NCBI GenBank assembly: GCA_050743075.1
Contig: JBOGDS010000038.1
Span: forward strand, 1 to 33,336
Direction of reading: 5' to 3'
From: JBOGDS01 sp050743075
GTDB lineage: Bacteria > Actinomycetota > Actinomycetes > Jiangellales > Jiangellaceae
DNA: 33,336 nucleotides
The notes below the pieces were generated by a model. The model searched no databases, was not told the DNA's origin, and saw nothing but the letters and a program-made list of their open reading frames with translations. How positions within the stretch are numbered: position 1 is the first letter of the stretch; the number at the start of each line of letters is the position of its first letter. Below are positions 16,651-24,068 of the stretch, piece after piece. Made by a program: the position numbers and the translations under genes.

Positions 16651-17403
16651 GTGACAGGTGGAGACGGCTGGGTCGCCGTCGTCGTACCCGCCAAGGACGA
16701 GCAGCAACGCATCGGATCCACAGCGAAGGCCGCGGCGACGCTGCCCGGTGTCGATCTCGTGGTCGTCGTCGACGACGGGTCGACGGACCGGACCGCTGCC
16801 GCGGCGGCCGACGCCGGCGCAGTCGTCGTCGGGCATGCCCGCAACCGCGGCAAGGCGGCCGCGATGGAGACCGGCGCGGGCGCGGTCGCGGCGATCGAGA
16901 GCCGGGAGGCGGGTCGGACCACGCCGCGGGCGCTGCTGTTCCTCGACGGCGACCTGGAAGGCACGGCCGCCCGGGCCGGGCCGTTGATCGAGCCGGTCGT
17001 GGCAGGCGCCGTCGACATGACGGTTGCGACGCTGCCTCGCCAGCACACTGCCGGCGGCGGGCACGGCTTCGTCGTGGGTCTGGCCCGGGCGGGCATCGAA
17101 CGGGCGACCGGCTGGACCGCCACGCAGCCGCTGTCCGGGCAGCGCTGCCTCACCAGGGAGGCCTTCCAGGCCGCCCTCCCGCTGGCCGCGGGCTTCGGGG
17201 TGGAGGTGGGGCTGACCATCGACCTGCTCCGGCAGGGCTACCGGCTGCGCGAGGTCGACGTTGCGTTCCACCATCGGGTCACCGGTGCGGACTGGCGCTC
17301 CCAGGTCCACCGGGGCCGGCAGTGGCTGCACGTGGCACGGGCGCTGGTGACTCGGGGGGTACGGCCTGCAGTGCCGACGCTCGGGCGTGTGCGACGGCGC
17401 TGA
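16651..17403 (+). CDS. Family 2 glycosyltransferase (GT-A fold)
   Basis: This 250-residue soluble GT2 enzyme begins with the nucleotide-sugar fold VAVVVPAKDEQQRIGST. It has LVVVVDDGSTDRT (first acidic motif), GHARNRGKAAAMETG and the DXD-type metal site LLFLDGDLEGT, followed by the acceptor-side segment TQPLSGQRCLTREAF. It resembles actinobacterial GT2 proteins of the glucosyl-3-phosphoglycerate synthase type, but the donor and acceptor cannot be assigned. The C-terminus (VHRGRQWLHVARALV to RVRRR) is basic. Its last 125 nt are antisense to the 3' end of the convergent membrane protein gene, an unusually long overlap in which both reading frames look genuine. Confidence 0.88.
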   Translation: MTGGDGWVAVVVPAKDEQQRIGSTAKAAATLPGVDLVVVVDDGSTDRTAAAAADAGAVVVGHARNRGKAAAMETGAGAVAAIESREAGRTTPRALLFLDGDLEGTAARAGPLIEPVVAGAVDMTVATLPRQHTAGGGHGFVVGLARAGIERATGWTATQPLSGQRCLTREAFQAALPLAAGFGVEVGLTIDLLRQGYRLREVDVAFHHRVTGADWRSQVHRGRQWLHVARALVTRGVRPAVPTLGRVRRR

Positions 17404-19555
17404 CGACCAGCGGGATCCCGATCGTCAGCAACAACGCCGGCACGATGATCCCCGAGTCGTTGAGGGCGAACCCGGCCGCTCCGGTCACCAGGCCGGCCCA
17501 GATCAGGTGCCGCAGCACCGGCCAGCGGGCCACCGCATCCCGCACGCCGCGCACCCCCGGCGACCGGACCAGCCAGATGATCACGCCGTACGAGATGGGT
17601 ACCAGCCAGCCGTAGTAGGGGCTGCGCTGCAGCGTCCCGACCGATGCCCGGGCCTTGCGCCAGACCACGGTCCACGCGTCGCCGTCGAGGACGTCGGCGA
17701 AGAAGGCGCCGAAGTGGGTGCGGCTGGCTGCGGGCCGGAGCCAGTCGAGCCAGGCGACCAGCGCGAACACCCCCACCGCGAGGCCACCGGCGGCGAGCAT
17801 CCGGACCACCGTGATGTGCGCGCCCGCCACGCCGAGGACGAGTACGGCGAAACCCGGCACCGTCGCCAGGATGCCGCCGACGTCGGCGCCGGCCTGCGGC
17901 GCGCCGTCGACCACCACGGCTGCGGCACCGACCAGCACGGTGGCCGTCGTCGCCGTACGCCGCGTGTGGCCCCGGTCGAGCAGCCACTGGGCCAGCGCCG
18001 CGGCGGCCACCAGAGTCGACGCGACGAAGATCGCGTACGGGATGTTGCCGAAACCGTAGAAGCGCCCGGCCACCAGCGGCGACAGGCCGAGCAGGCTGGC
18101 GTGCTGCAGGTTCGAGCCCGTCGACACGTCCACCGCGAGGACAGTGGCGGTCAGACCGGCGACGACACCCGGCGGCCCGTACACCTTCCGCCGCCACGGC
18201 CCGGCCAGCGCCAGCGCGGTGACCAGCACGGTGATGGCGAGGATCGTCGACCACAGCAGGGTCCCGGCGCGCTCGAACCGCCACCAGCGGGACAGGTTGG
18301 CCAGGAACGACGCCACCGGGAACGCGGCGGCCCCCAGGGCGGCGCACTGGACGATGCGCAGAAAACGTCCCTGGTTGCGCGGATTGCGGCGCAGCCACAG
18401 CACCGCTGCGGCGAAGAAGAGCACCTGGGCGATGCCCAGGATCTGGAAGAACGGCCCGGACTGGGTGCGGAAGACCTGCGTTGCCCGGTCGGTGCCGACG
18501 AGTTGGTCCACCGTCACCTGGGCGGATGCGGGGTGGAGCCCGTCGGTGTGCCACGGGCGTCCGACCGTGCCGGCCGACGGATCCTCGACGCCGGCGTAGG
18601 CGGCCAGCGTCGATGCCACGTCGGTGAGCTGTACCAGGCCGGTCCACCGGGTCGACGGCGAGCTCAGCCAGCGCGGTCCATAGTCCACGCCGTCGGGCGC
18701 GGGGCCGGCGGCGATCGCCAGCCGCAGAGCCGACGGCGCGACGGGGCTCGGGTCCTCCGGCCCAGGTACGGGCGTGGGCGAGCTGTCGGCCACGCCGGCG
18801 ACGAGCACGGCAACGTCGTCCGGCGCGACGGTGAGCAGACGCCGGATCTCGCCGTCGAGTACGCGCACGGCGGCACGGCGGGCATCCAGGGCGGCGGCAA
18901 GCGCAGCGTCCTCGGACCCCTCGACCGGTGCGGGCAGGGCACCGAGATCGACGACGGTGACCGGACACTGCGTGAGCAGGTCGGTGTCGACGGTGGACGG
19001 TTCCGGGTGGTAGGCGTCGATTGCGCCGTCGCCACTGGCCAGCGCGAGCGCGGCGCCCGGCCCCACCGCGGTTGCGCAGGTGCCCGCGTCAGCGATCCGG
19101 TCGGCGAGCAGGCCGAGCCGGGTGTCGTACGACTGGTCCTCCTGGGTCTCGAGCAGCGCATCCCAGCCGGGAACCTCGGTGCCGCCCGCGCGTACCACGG
19201 GGTCGGGGACCTCGCGGCAGTGCCGGTCCGGTTCGTCGTCGCCGTCGAGATCGATCACGTCCGTGGCGCGCCGGCCGGCGCCCAGCGTGAGCCAGCCGTC
19301 GACGGTGCAGGTCCGCGACCGCACGGCCCGGACCGTCATGGAGGCCACGGCGTCGGAGCCGGTCAGCTCGTACAGCGTGGGGGTGTCCTCGGCCGTGACG
19401 TCCGGCCAGGCCAGGCCGGCGGCACCCACCAGGACGACGCCTGGCGACGACTCCTGAGCCTCGGCCGGTGTTGCCGTCGACGGCGCCGCCACCCCGGCGG
19501 CAATCGCGGCGGCGATCCCGGCGGTGAGGACCAGACGCCGAACGGTCGAGATCAT
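17279..19555 (-). CDS. Large membrane protein: alkaline-phosphatase-like ectodomain plus polytopic domain, coupled to larC
   Basis: This 758-residue protein has no assigned function. A signal-like N-terminus (MISTVRRLVLTAGIAAAIAAG, cleavage likely near APSTATPAEA) leads to an extracytoplasmic domain (about 36-365). That domain resembles the alkaline phosphatase/sulfatase superfamily: VVLVGAAGLAWPDV, then TPTLYELTG, TCTVDGWLTLGAGRRA (about 80-97) and DVAVLVAGVADSSP. From about 370 to 722 there are about ten TM helices, including QILGIAQVLFFAAAVLWL, LVAGRFYGFGNIPYAIFVAST and ALLLTIGIPLVVSAVAHARA. A Pro/Ala/Gly tail ends the protein. The ATG at 19555 overlaps the larC stop as ATGA, so it is translationally coupled. 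The usual metal-binding Asp after the first strand and the nucleophile are not obvious, so catalysis is uncertain. Similar proteins occur in other actinomycetes, as I recall. Confidence 0.8.
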   Translation of the reverse strand: MISTVRRLVLTAGIAAAIAAGVAAPSTATPAEAQESSPGVVLVGAAGLAWPDVTAEDTPTLYELTGSDAVASMTVRAVRSRTCTVDGWLTLGAGRRATDVIDLDGDDEPDRHCREVPDPVVRAGGTEVPGWDALLETQEDQSYDTRLGLLADRIADAGTCATAVGPGAALALASGDGAIDAYHPEPSTVDTDLLTQCPVTVVDLGALPAPVEGSEDAALAAALDARRAAVRVLDGEIRRLLTVAPDDVAVLVAGVADSSPTPVPGPEDPSPVAPSALRLAIAAGPAPDGVDYGPRWLSSPSTRWTGLVQLTDVASTLAAYAGVEDPSAGTVGRPWHTDGLHPASAQVTVDQLVGTDRATQVFRTQSGPFFQILGIAQVLFFAAAVLWLRRNPRNQGRFLRIVQCAALGAAAFPVASFLANLSRWWRFERAGTLLWSTILAITVLVTALALAGPWRRKVYGPPGVVAGLTATVLAVDVSTGSNLQHASLLGLSPLVAGRFYGFGNIPYAIFVASTLVAAAALAQWLLDRGHTRRTATTATVLVGAAAVVVDGAPQAGADVGGILATVPGFAVLVLGVAGAHITVVRMLAAGGLAVGVFALVAWLDWLRPAASRTHFGAFFADVLDGDAWTVVWRKARASVGTLQRSPYYGWLVPISYGVIIWLVRSPGVRGVRDAVARWPVLRHLIWAGLVTGAAGFALNDSGIIVPALLLTIGIPLVVSAVAHARASALQAVPPESPAPVPRAATAGPGGPGSASPHR

Positions 19556-20721
19556 GGCGCCAGCCCGGCGGCGCGGGCGGCGGCTGCGGCATCGGCGAGC
19601 ACGGTCTTGACCGGCTGGCCGAGCGCCGCCGCGGCGGCGACCACGTCGTCGTACTCCGGCTGCGCGTTGACGACCACACCATCCAGTGTGGCGGTCTTGA
19701 CCCGCACCCGGTGACCGTGGACGTCGACCGTCCGGTCGCTGCGATCGAGGGCGCGCTTGTCGACGGCTGTCTCGCGCAGGCCGATCGTCGTGGTCTCCGT
19801 GAACACGGCCCGGCGCACGGCGTCGGCGACGGGGACGTCCACCAGCACCGACAGGGTGTGGGCCGGCCGTCCCTTCTTCATCACGATCGGCACCAGCCAG
19901 GCGTCGGACGCGCCGAGGTCGATCAGCCGGCTGAGCACGGCGGGCCACAGCCGCGGGTCCATGTCGTCGATGTTCGCCTCGAGCAGCAGTGTCTGCGGCA
20001 CCGGGTTGGCGGGCTCGCCGACGAGCAGGCGGAGGACGTTGGGCCGGTCGGACAGGTCGAGCGCGCCGGCGCCGGCGCCGTGGCGGCGCACGGTCATGGC
20101 CGGTTGGGGTCCCCATCCGGTCGCGGCCGTCGCCATGAGCGCGGCGCCGGTCGGCGTGGCCAGTTCCTGCGCGACGTCGCCGCCGAACGTCGGCACCCCA
20201 CGGAACAGCTCGACGACGGCGGGCGGCGGGACCGGGAGGAGCCCGTGCTGGGTCCGGACGGTGCCTGAGCCGAGCGCGACAGGGGAGACGTATACACAGT
20301 CGAGGCCCAACTGGTGGAACCCGGCGGCCGCACCCACGACGTCCGCGATCGCGTCGAGCGCACCGACCTCGTGAAAGTGGATCTCGTCAGCCGGCACGCC
20401 GTGAACGCGTGCCTCGGCTTCGGCCAGTGCCGCGAACGTCGCCGTGGACCGAACTGCTATGGCGCCGTCGATGTCGGCGCTGTCGAGAAGCGCACGGACG
20501 TCGGGCCAGGTCCGGCGGGTGCGCGACTCGCCGGTCTCGACGTGGACGCGGGTCGCGCGCAGGCCGGCACGGTCGACCTGTTCTACGCGCAGCCGGACGG
20601 CCTCGGGTGCGACGGCGTCGACGGCATCCTGCATCGCGTCCAGCAGCGCGCCCACGTCGACGAGTGCGCCGAGCACCATGTCACCGGAGACGCCCGACGA
20701 GCAGTCGAACCAGCCGATCAC
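19552..20721 (-). CDS. larC: LarC, nickel insertion into the pincer nucleotide cofactor
   Basis: LarC (formerly DUF111) is a CTP-dependent nickel cyclometallase that completes the nickel-pincer nucleotide (NPN) cofactor used by lactate racemase and related LarA enzymes. The 389-residue protein begins MIGWFDCSSGVSGDMVLGAL. It has IHFHEVGALDAIADVVGAA-type central motifs, LGSGTVRTQHGLLPVPPPAV, TPTGAAL, and the C-terminal part EANIDDMDPRLWPAVL and AWLVPIVMKKGRPAH. It is one continuous reading frame, unlike lactobacilli where larC is made by a programmed frameshift. Its ATG overlaps the larB stop (ATGA) and its own stop overlaps the membrane protein start. No larE or larA is in the window. Confidence 0.95.
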   Translation of the reverse strand: MIGWFDCSSGVSGDMVLGALVDVGALLDAMQDAVDAVAPEAVRLRVEQVDRAGLRATRVHVETGESRTRRTWPDVRALLDSADIDGAIAVRSTATFAALAEAEARVHGVPADEIHFHEVGALDAIADVVGAAAGFHQLGLDCVYVSPVALGSGTVRTQHGLLPVPPPAVVELFRGVPTFGGDVAQELATPTGAALMATAATGWGPQPAMTVRRHGAGAGALDLSDRPNVLRLLVGEPANPVPQTLLLEANIDDMDPRLWPAVLSRLIDLGASDAWLVPIVMKKGRPAHTLSVLVDVPVADAVRRAVFTETTTIGLRETAVDKRALDRSDRTVDVHGHRVRVKTATLDGVVVNAQPEYDDVVAAAAALGQPVKTVLADAAAAARAAGLAP

Positions 20722-21413
20722 GAGACCGGCCCGGGCGCCGCTCGGCGGGCGACTCGTGCAGCGTGCACGCCGGCGCCGAAACCGTTGTCCACGTTCACGA
20801 CGACGACGCCGGGCGCACAGGAGTTCAGCATCGCGAGCAGCGCCGCCAGTCCGCCGAACGACGTGCCGTACCCGACGGACGTCGGGACGGCGACGAGTGG
20901 CACCCCGGTCAGCCCGCCCACGACGGATGGCAGGGCACCCTCCATGCCGGCGACAACGATCAGGCAGTCCGCGCGGTCCAGGTCGTCCCGCACGGCTAGG
21001 AGCCGGTGCAGGCCCGCTACCCCGACGTCGACGACCGTCATGACCTCGGCACCGAACGCTCGGGCCGTGAAGGCCGCCTCGCCGGCGACAGCCTGGTCAG
21101 ACGTCCCGGCTGCGACGACGACGACGCGGCCGCTCGCCACCGGCAGCTCGCCGACCGAAGCCGAGCGGGCGATGTCGTCGACGACGGCCTGGTCACCGAA
21201 CGCGTCGCGCACTGCGGCTCGGGCGTCGCCGTCCAGGCGCGTCGCGAGGGCAAGCCGGTCCGGGTGGGCCTCACGAAGGGCCAGCAGCAAGGCGACGGTC
21301 TGCTCGGGCGATTTGCCGGCGCCGTACACGACCTCGGGATCCCCCGTCCGCTCCGCACGGTCGGTGTCCAGTCGCGCGAAACCCAGGTCGCGCCAGCCGA
21401 CGTCACTGCTCAC
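20718..21413 (-). CDS. larB: LarB, carboxylase/hydrolase of nickel-pincer cofactor synthesis
   Basis: LarB is a PurE-like enzyme that carboxylates nicotinic acid adenine dinucleotide and hydrolyses its phosphoanhydride, making the precursor on which LarE acts. The 231-residue length is usual. Features are the N-terminal GDPEVVYGAGKSPEQTVALL, then VVVVAAGTSDQAVAGEAAFTA (PurE-like substrate loop), DVGVAGLHRLL, VVAGMEGALPSVVGGL and PTSVGYGTSFGGLAALLAML. The start is GTG at 21413, with TACCGT 7 nt before it, and it heads the larB-larC-membrane protein transcript. Overlapping ATGA junctions on both sides of larC suggest tight stoichiometric coupling. Confidence 0.95.
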   Translation of the reverse strand: MSSDVGWRDLGFARLDTDRAERTGDPEVVYGAGKSPEQTVALLLALREAHPDRLALATRLDGDARAAVRDAFGDQAVVDDIARSASVGELPVASGRVVVVAAGTSDQAVAGEAAFTARAFGAEVMTVVDVGVAGLHRLLAVRDDLDRADCLIVVAGMEGALPSVVGGLTGVPLVAVPTSVGYGTSFGGLAALLAMLNSCAPGVVVVNVDNGFGAGVHAARVARRAAPGPVS

Positions 21414-21426
21414 CCGCCCGACGGTA
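21414..21426 (-). promoter_or_regulatory. -10 element of a leaderless promoter (larB operon)
   Basis: On the minus strand TACCGT (21426-21421) precedes the GTG at 21413 by 7 nt. It lies in the 38-bp gap after the vapC stop, so larB need not depend on vapBC transcription. Confidence 0.5.
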
Positions 21427-21451
21427 GTCGTGAGTGCGCGCTGCGTGGCCT

Positions 21452-21889
21452 CTACTCGGGAACGATGAGGGAAACGCTGGGAAAGTACGTGCGGTATCGG
21501 GTCGCATCTCGAGTAAGCAGGCGGTACTTGCGGACCGCTGCGTGCGCTCCGACGTAGAAGTCGGCGATCGGCGAGCGTTTGACGCCGCCGCGGCGACGGT
21601 AGGCCACGAAGGCTTTGCCGGCGAGGAACCCCGCCTCAAAGGGCAGGGCCTCACGACGGTACTCGCCAGCAGGCAACGCCTCGTCGAGCTGCTCGATGGT
21701 GGAAAAGTCCACCGACACCTCGGCGTAGACGATCGGATTGATGACGATCGGCCCCTCGTCAGCCGCGCTGGCAAGCGCGCCAGCCGACCGTTCCGCCCAG
21801 GTGGGGTCGTCCGTCGTCAGGTCCAGCAGCACGCTTGAGTCAACGAGCGTCACCGGCTGTTCGACGAGTGCGAGATCAGTCGTCGCCAC
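21452..21889 (-). CDS. vapC: VapC-like PIN-domain toxin
   Basis: This 145-residue PIN-domain ribonuclease is the toxin of a type II toxin-antitoxin pair. The conserved acidic residues are D17 (LVDSSVLLDL), E57 (VYAEVSVDF), D110 (SPIADFYVGAHA) and D128 (LLTRDATRYRTYFP), all present, so the magnesium site looks intact. It starts with an ATG at 21889 that overlaps the end of vapB by 14 nt, so toxin synthesis is coupled to antitoxin translation. Family members cleave specific tRNAs or rRNA; the target here is unknown. It ends 38 bp before the larB start. Confidence 0.93.
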   Translation of the reverse strand: MATTDLALVEQPVTLVDSSVLLDLTTDDPTWAERSAGALASAADEGPIVINPIVYAEVSVDFSTIEQLDEALPAGEYRREALPFEAGFLAGKAFVAYRRRGGVKRSPIADFYVGAHAAVRKYRLLTRDATRYRTYFPSVSLIVPE

Positions 21890-22106
21890 GTAGCAGCTCC
21901 ATGAGCTCGGCAGTGCTCATGCCACTGGAACCACGGCCACGGAGCCGCCGTGCTGTGCGCCGACCGTGCGTCTCTTGCCCTTCTGCACGCACGATCCGCG
22001 CGGTATTGCCGTCGACGACGAAGTCGACTTCTGTGCCCTCGTGCAGCCCGAGCTGTTGACGGATCCAGGCTGGGACGGTCACCTGCCCCTTGGACGTGAT
22101 CCGCAT
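21876..22106 (-). CDS. vapB: VapB-like AbrB/SpoVT-fold antitoxin
   Basis: This 76-residue antitoxin and DNA-binding protein has an N-terminal swapped-hairpin AbrB domain, MRITSKGQVTVPAWIRQQLG then EVDFVVDGNTARIVRAEG (about 1-45). A basic, then acidic C-terminal tail, MSTAELMELLRGDD, would wrap the VapC toxin. The ATG at 22106 has GGAGG 6 nt upstream. The promoter contains three alternating inverted half-sites, a good candidate for cooperative autorepression by the VapBC complex. Confidence 0.93.
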   Translation of the reverse strand: MRITSKGQVTVPAWIRQQLGLHEGTEVDFVVDGNTARIVRAEGQETHGRRTARRLRGRGSSGMSTAELMELLRGDD

Positions 22107-22120
22107 TCGTCGCCTCCAGG

Positions 22121-22144
22121 GTAAGAAGTCTTACTCGTAAGACT
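22121..22144. promoter_or_regulatory. Triple half-site operator of vapBC
   Basis: GTAAGA-AG-TCTTAC-TC-GTAAGA contains two overlapping palindromes: 22121-22134 with 6-bp arms, and 22127-22144 with 8-bp arms (AGTCTTAC / GTAAGACT). It lies directly upstream of vapB. Confidence 0.75.
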
Positions 22145-22182
22145 ACCCTACGGCCGCGAAGAACTGAGATTGCGAAGGTCCG

Positions 22183-22195
22183 TAGGCTGACGCGC
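22183..22195 (+). promoter_or_regulatory. -10 element upstream of the methyltransferase
   Basis: TAGGCT at 22183-22188 is followed by 7 nt and a GTG at 22196. That GTG is one frame away from the methyltransferase; see the finding on this start. Confidence 0.5.
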
Positions 22196-22256
22196 GTGTC
22201 TGGAGGACGCCGACGGCGAGTTCCGCGCCAGCGGCAAGGATGTTGCGAGGTGGCCG

Positions 22257-23030
22257 GTGGGGCTCCGGGAGACGTTCGACGAGGTGCCGGAGCTCTACGA
22301 CCGCGTGCGGCCCGGCTACCCCGAGGAGCTGTTCGATCACCTCGCAGAGCTCGTCGGGCTCCGACCCCGGTCGCGTGTACTCGAGTTGGGCTGCGGGACC
22401 GGGCAGGCGACGCTCCCGCTCGCGCGTCGGGGGTACGAGGTCATCGCGATCGAACTCGGGGCAGCGCTCGCGGAGGTGGCGCGTAGAAAGCTCGCGGCGT
22501 TCGCGTCGACGCGGGTCGTGAACGCCGCGTTCGAGGAGTGGCTCCTGCCTGCGGAGCCGTTCGACGTGGTCGTCGCCGCGACGTCGTTTCACTGGATGGA
22601 CCCGGCTGTCCGGCTCGCGAAGTCGGCGGATGCGTTGCGGCCGGGCGGCGCGCTGGCCGTCATCTCGACGCATCACGTCGCCGGCGGTGACGCTGCGTTC
22701 TTCGCCGAGGTGCAGCCTTGCTATGAGCTCTGGATGCCCGGTACGCCGACGGGCTTGCGGCTCCCGGCGGCGGCCGATGTGCCCTATGAGCGCGAGGAGT
22801 TCGACGGCAGCGGGCGCTTCGGGCGGGTGGTCTTCCGGCGCTACGAGCGGGAGCTGACGTACTCGACCCGCGAGTACCTGGACCTGCTGCTGAGCTACTC
22901 GAATCACCGGGCCTTGGAGCCGGATGCCCTGCGGGCGCTGCTGGCTTGTATCGCCCGGCTCATCGACGGCCGCTTCGGCGGCCGCGTCACGAAGCCCTAC
23001 CTGACGGAGCTGGCGCTTGCGTACACCTGA
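22257..23030 (+). CDS. Class I SAM-dependent methyltransferase
   Basis: This 257-residue Rossmann methyltransferase has the N-terminal segment TFDEVPELYDRVRPGYPEELF. SAM-binding motif I is VLELGCGTGQATLPLARRGYEVIAIELG, followed by FDVVVAATSFHWMDPAVRLAKSADALRPGGALAVIS (motifs II-III). The C-terminal part (about 150-257) is more variable and probably covers the substrate. The listed start is a GTG at 22257 with GAGGTGG just upstream. Coding-type codon use in this frame continues upstream to about 22200 without a start codon, while a perfect leaderless promoter/GTG pair lies one frame off at 22196. The true protein may therefore be about 20 residues longer, with a 1-nt indel near 22199. The substrate is unknown. 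Confidence 0.88.
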   Translation: MGLRETFDEVPELYDRVRPGYPEELFDHLAELVGLRPRSRVLELGCGTGQATLPLARRGYEVIAIELGAALAEVARRKLAAFASTRVVNAAFEEWLLPAEPFDVVVAATSFHWMDPAVRLAKSADALRPGGALAVISTHHVAGGDAAFFAEVQPCYELWMPGTPTGLRLPAAADVPYEREEFDGSGRFGRVVFRRYERELTYSTREYLDLLLSYSNHRALEPDALRALLACIARLIDGRFGGRVTKPYLTELALAYT

Positions 23031-23051
23031 GGGCCCCGGTCCCGCGGGCCC
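23031..23051 (+). terminator. GC-rich hairpin after the methyltransferase
   Basis: GGGCCC at 23031-23036 can pair with GGGCCC at 23046-23051 over a 9-nt loop, right after the stop codon. It has no T tract. Confidence 0.35.
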
Positions 23052-23069
23052 CCGCGAGGCGGCCCAGTT

Positions 23070-23087
23070 TGCGACCAGTCGATCATG
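23070..23087 (+). repeat. Intergenic 18-mer, copy 2
   Basis: TGCGACCAGTCGATCATG matches 7262-7279 at 17 of 18 bases and is in the same orientation. It lies 16 bp before the pheA -10 element. Confidence 0.5.
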
Positions 23088-23103
23088 TGTGACCGAAGCC
23101 GCG

Positions 23104-23116
23104 TATCCTGGCGCGC
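23104..23116 (+). promoter_or_regulatory. -10 element of a leaderless promoter (pheA)
   Basis: TATCCT at 23104-23109 is followed by 7 nt and the GTG at 23117. Confidence 0.6.
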
Positions 23117-24046
23117 GTGTTTGGATCGCGGTTCGCGTACCTGGGGCCGGAGGCGACGTTCACCGAGGCGGCGGCCCGGCAGGTGGACGACGCCGGCGAC
23201 CTGGTCCCGTACCCGACAGTGCCGGCGACACTGGATGCGGTCCGTCGCGGTGAGGTCGACGGCGGGGTCGTGCCGGTCGAGAACTCGGTCGAGGGCTCGG
23301 TCAACGCCACGCTCGACGAGCTGATCAGGGGCGAGCCGCTGGTCGTCACCCGCGAGATCCTGCTGCCGGTGGCGTTCGCGCTGTTGGCCCGCCCGGGCAC
23401 GGACCTGGAATCGGTACGCCGGATCGTCACGCATCCGGTGGCCGAGGCGCAGTGCCGTGGCTGGGTCGCCGCCAAGCTCCCGGACGCCCGGAGCGTCGTC
23501 ACGACCTCGACGGCCGCGGCAGCAGCAGCGGTGGCGACGCGCGAAGCCGGGCCCGACGGGCCGTATGACGCGGCGATCGCGGCGCCGATCGCGGCCGACC
23601 GCTACCGGCTCGAGACGCTCGCGACCGGGATCGGCGACGACCCCGACGCCGTGACCCGCTTCGTCCTGGTGACCCGGCCGGCACCGCCGCCCGGTCCGAC
23701 CGGCGCGGACAAGACCAGCCTGGTCGCGTTCATCCGCGACGACCACCCGGGAGCGCTGCTGGAGATCCTCGAGCAGTTCGCGACCCGCGGCGTCAACCTG
23801 ACCCGGATCGAGTCACGGCCGACCGGCAACGGCATGGGGCGGTACTGCTTCGCAGTGGACTGCGAGGGGCATGTGGCCGACGCCCGGGTCGGCGAAGTGC
23901 TGATGGGGCTGCGCCGGGTCTGTGCCGACGTCCGCTTCTTGGGCTCTTATCCGCGCGCCGACGGGGCGGTCGCGACCGTGGGGCGCGGGACGTCGAACGA
24001 CGACTTCACCGACGCCGCGGCCTGGCTCGCTCAGCTGCGCGGCTGA
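23117..24046 (+). CDS. pheA: Prephenate dehydratase with C-terminal ACT domain
   Basis: It converts prephenate to phenylpyruvate in phenylalanine synthesis. The 309-residue protein has the catalytic PDT domain (about 4-190): FAYLGPEATFTEAA, VPVENSVEGSVNATLDEL, THPVAEAQCRGW, TTSTAAAAAAVA and AAIAAPIAADRYRLETL. The ACT domain (about 197-275) shows HPGALLEILEQF (the GALV-type motif) and RIESRPTGNGMGRYCF (the ESRP motif), the known phenylalanine feedback site. The start is GTG at 23117. A C-terminal extension of about 30 residues follows the ACT domain. In many actinomycetes pheA is close to serS; here about 1.8 kb of degenerate sequence separates them. Confidence 0.96.
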   Translation: MFGSRFAYLGPEATFTEAAARQVDDAGDLVPYPTVPATLDAVRRGEVDGGVVPVENSVEGSVNATLDELIRGEPLVVTREILLPVAFALLARPGTDLESVRRIVTHPVAEAQCRGWVAAKLPDARSVVTTSTAAAAAAVATREAGPDGPYDAAIAAPIAADRYRLETLATGIGDDPDAVTRFVLVTRPAPPPGPTGADKTSLVAFIRDDHPGALLEILEQFATRGVNLTRIESRPTGNGMGRYCFAVDCEGHVADARVGEVLMGLRRVCADVRFLGSYPRADGAVATVGRGTSNDDFTDAAAWLAQLRG

Positions 24047-24068
24047 TCTCCCACGGCCGCGGACAAGA

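Noticed and set aside
17387..19714. 775-residue plus-strand open frame
   Set aside because: It is antisense to the membrane protein and larC; the His/Arg/Gly-rich text has no protein-like pattern.
22196..22486. 96-residue frame starting at the leaderless-position GTG
   Set aside because: It overlaps the methyltransferase in a poor codon-use frame; more likely the true start is obscured by an indel.
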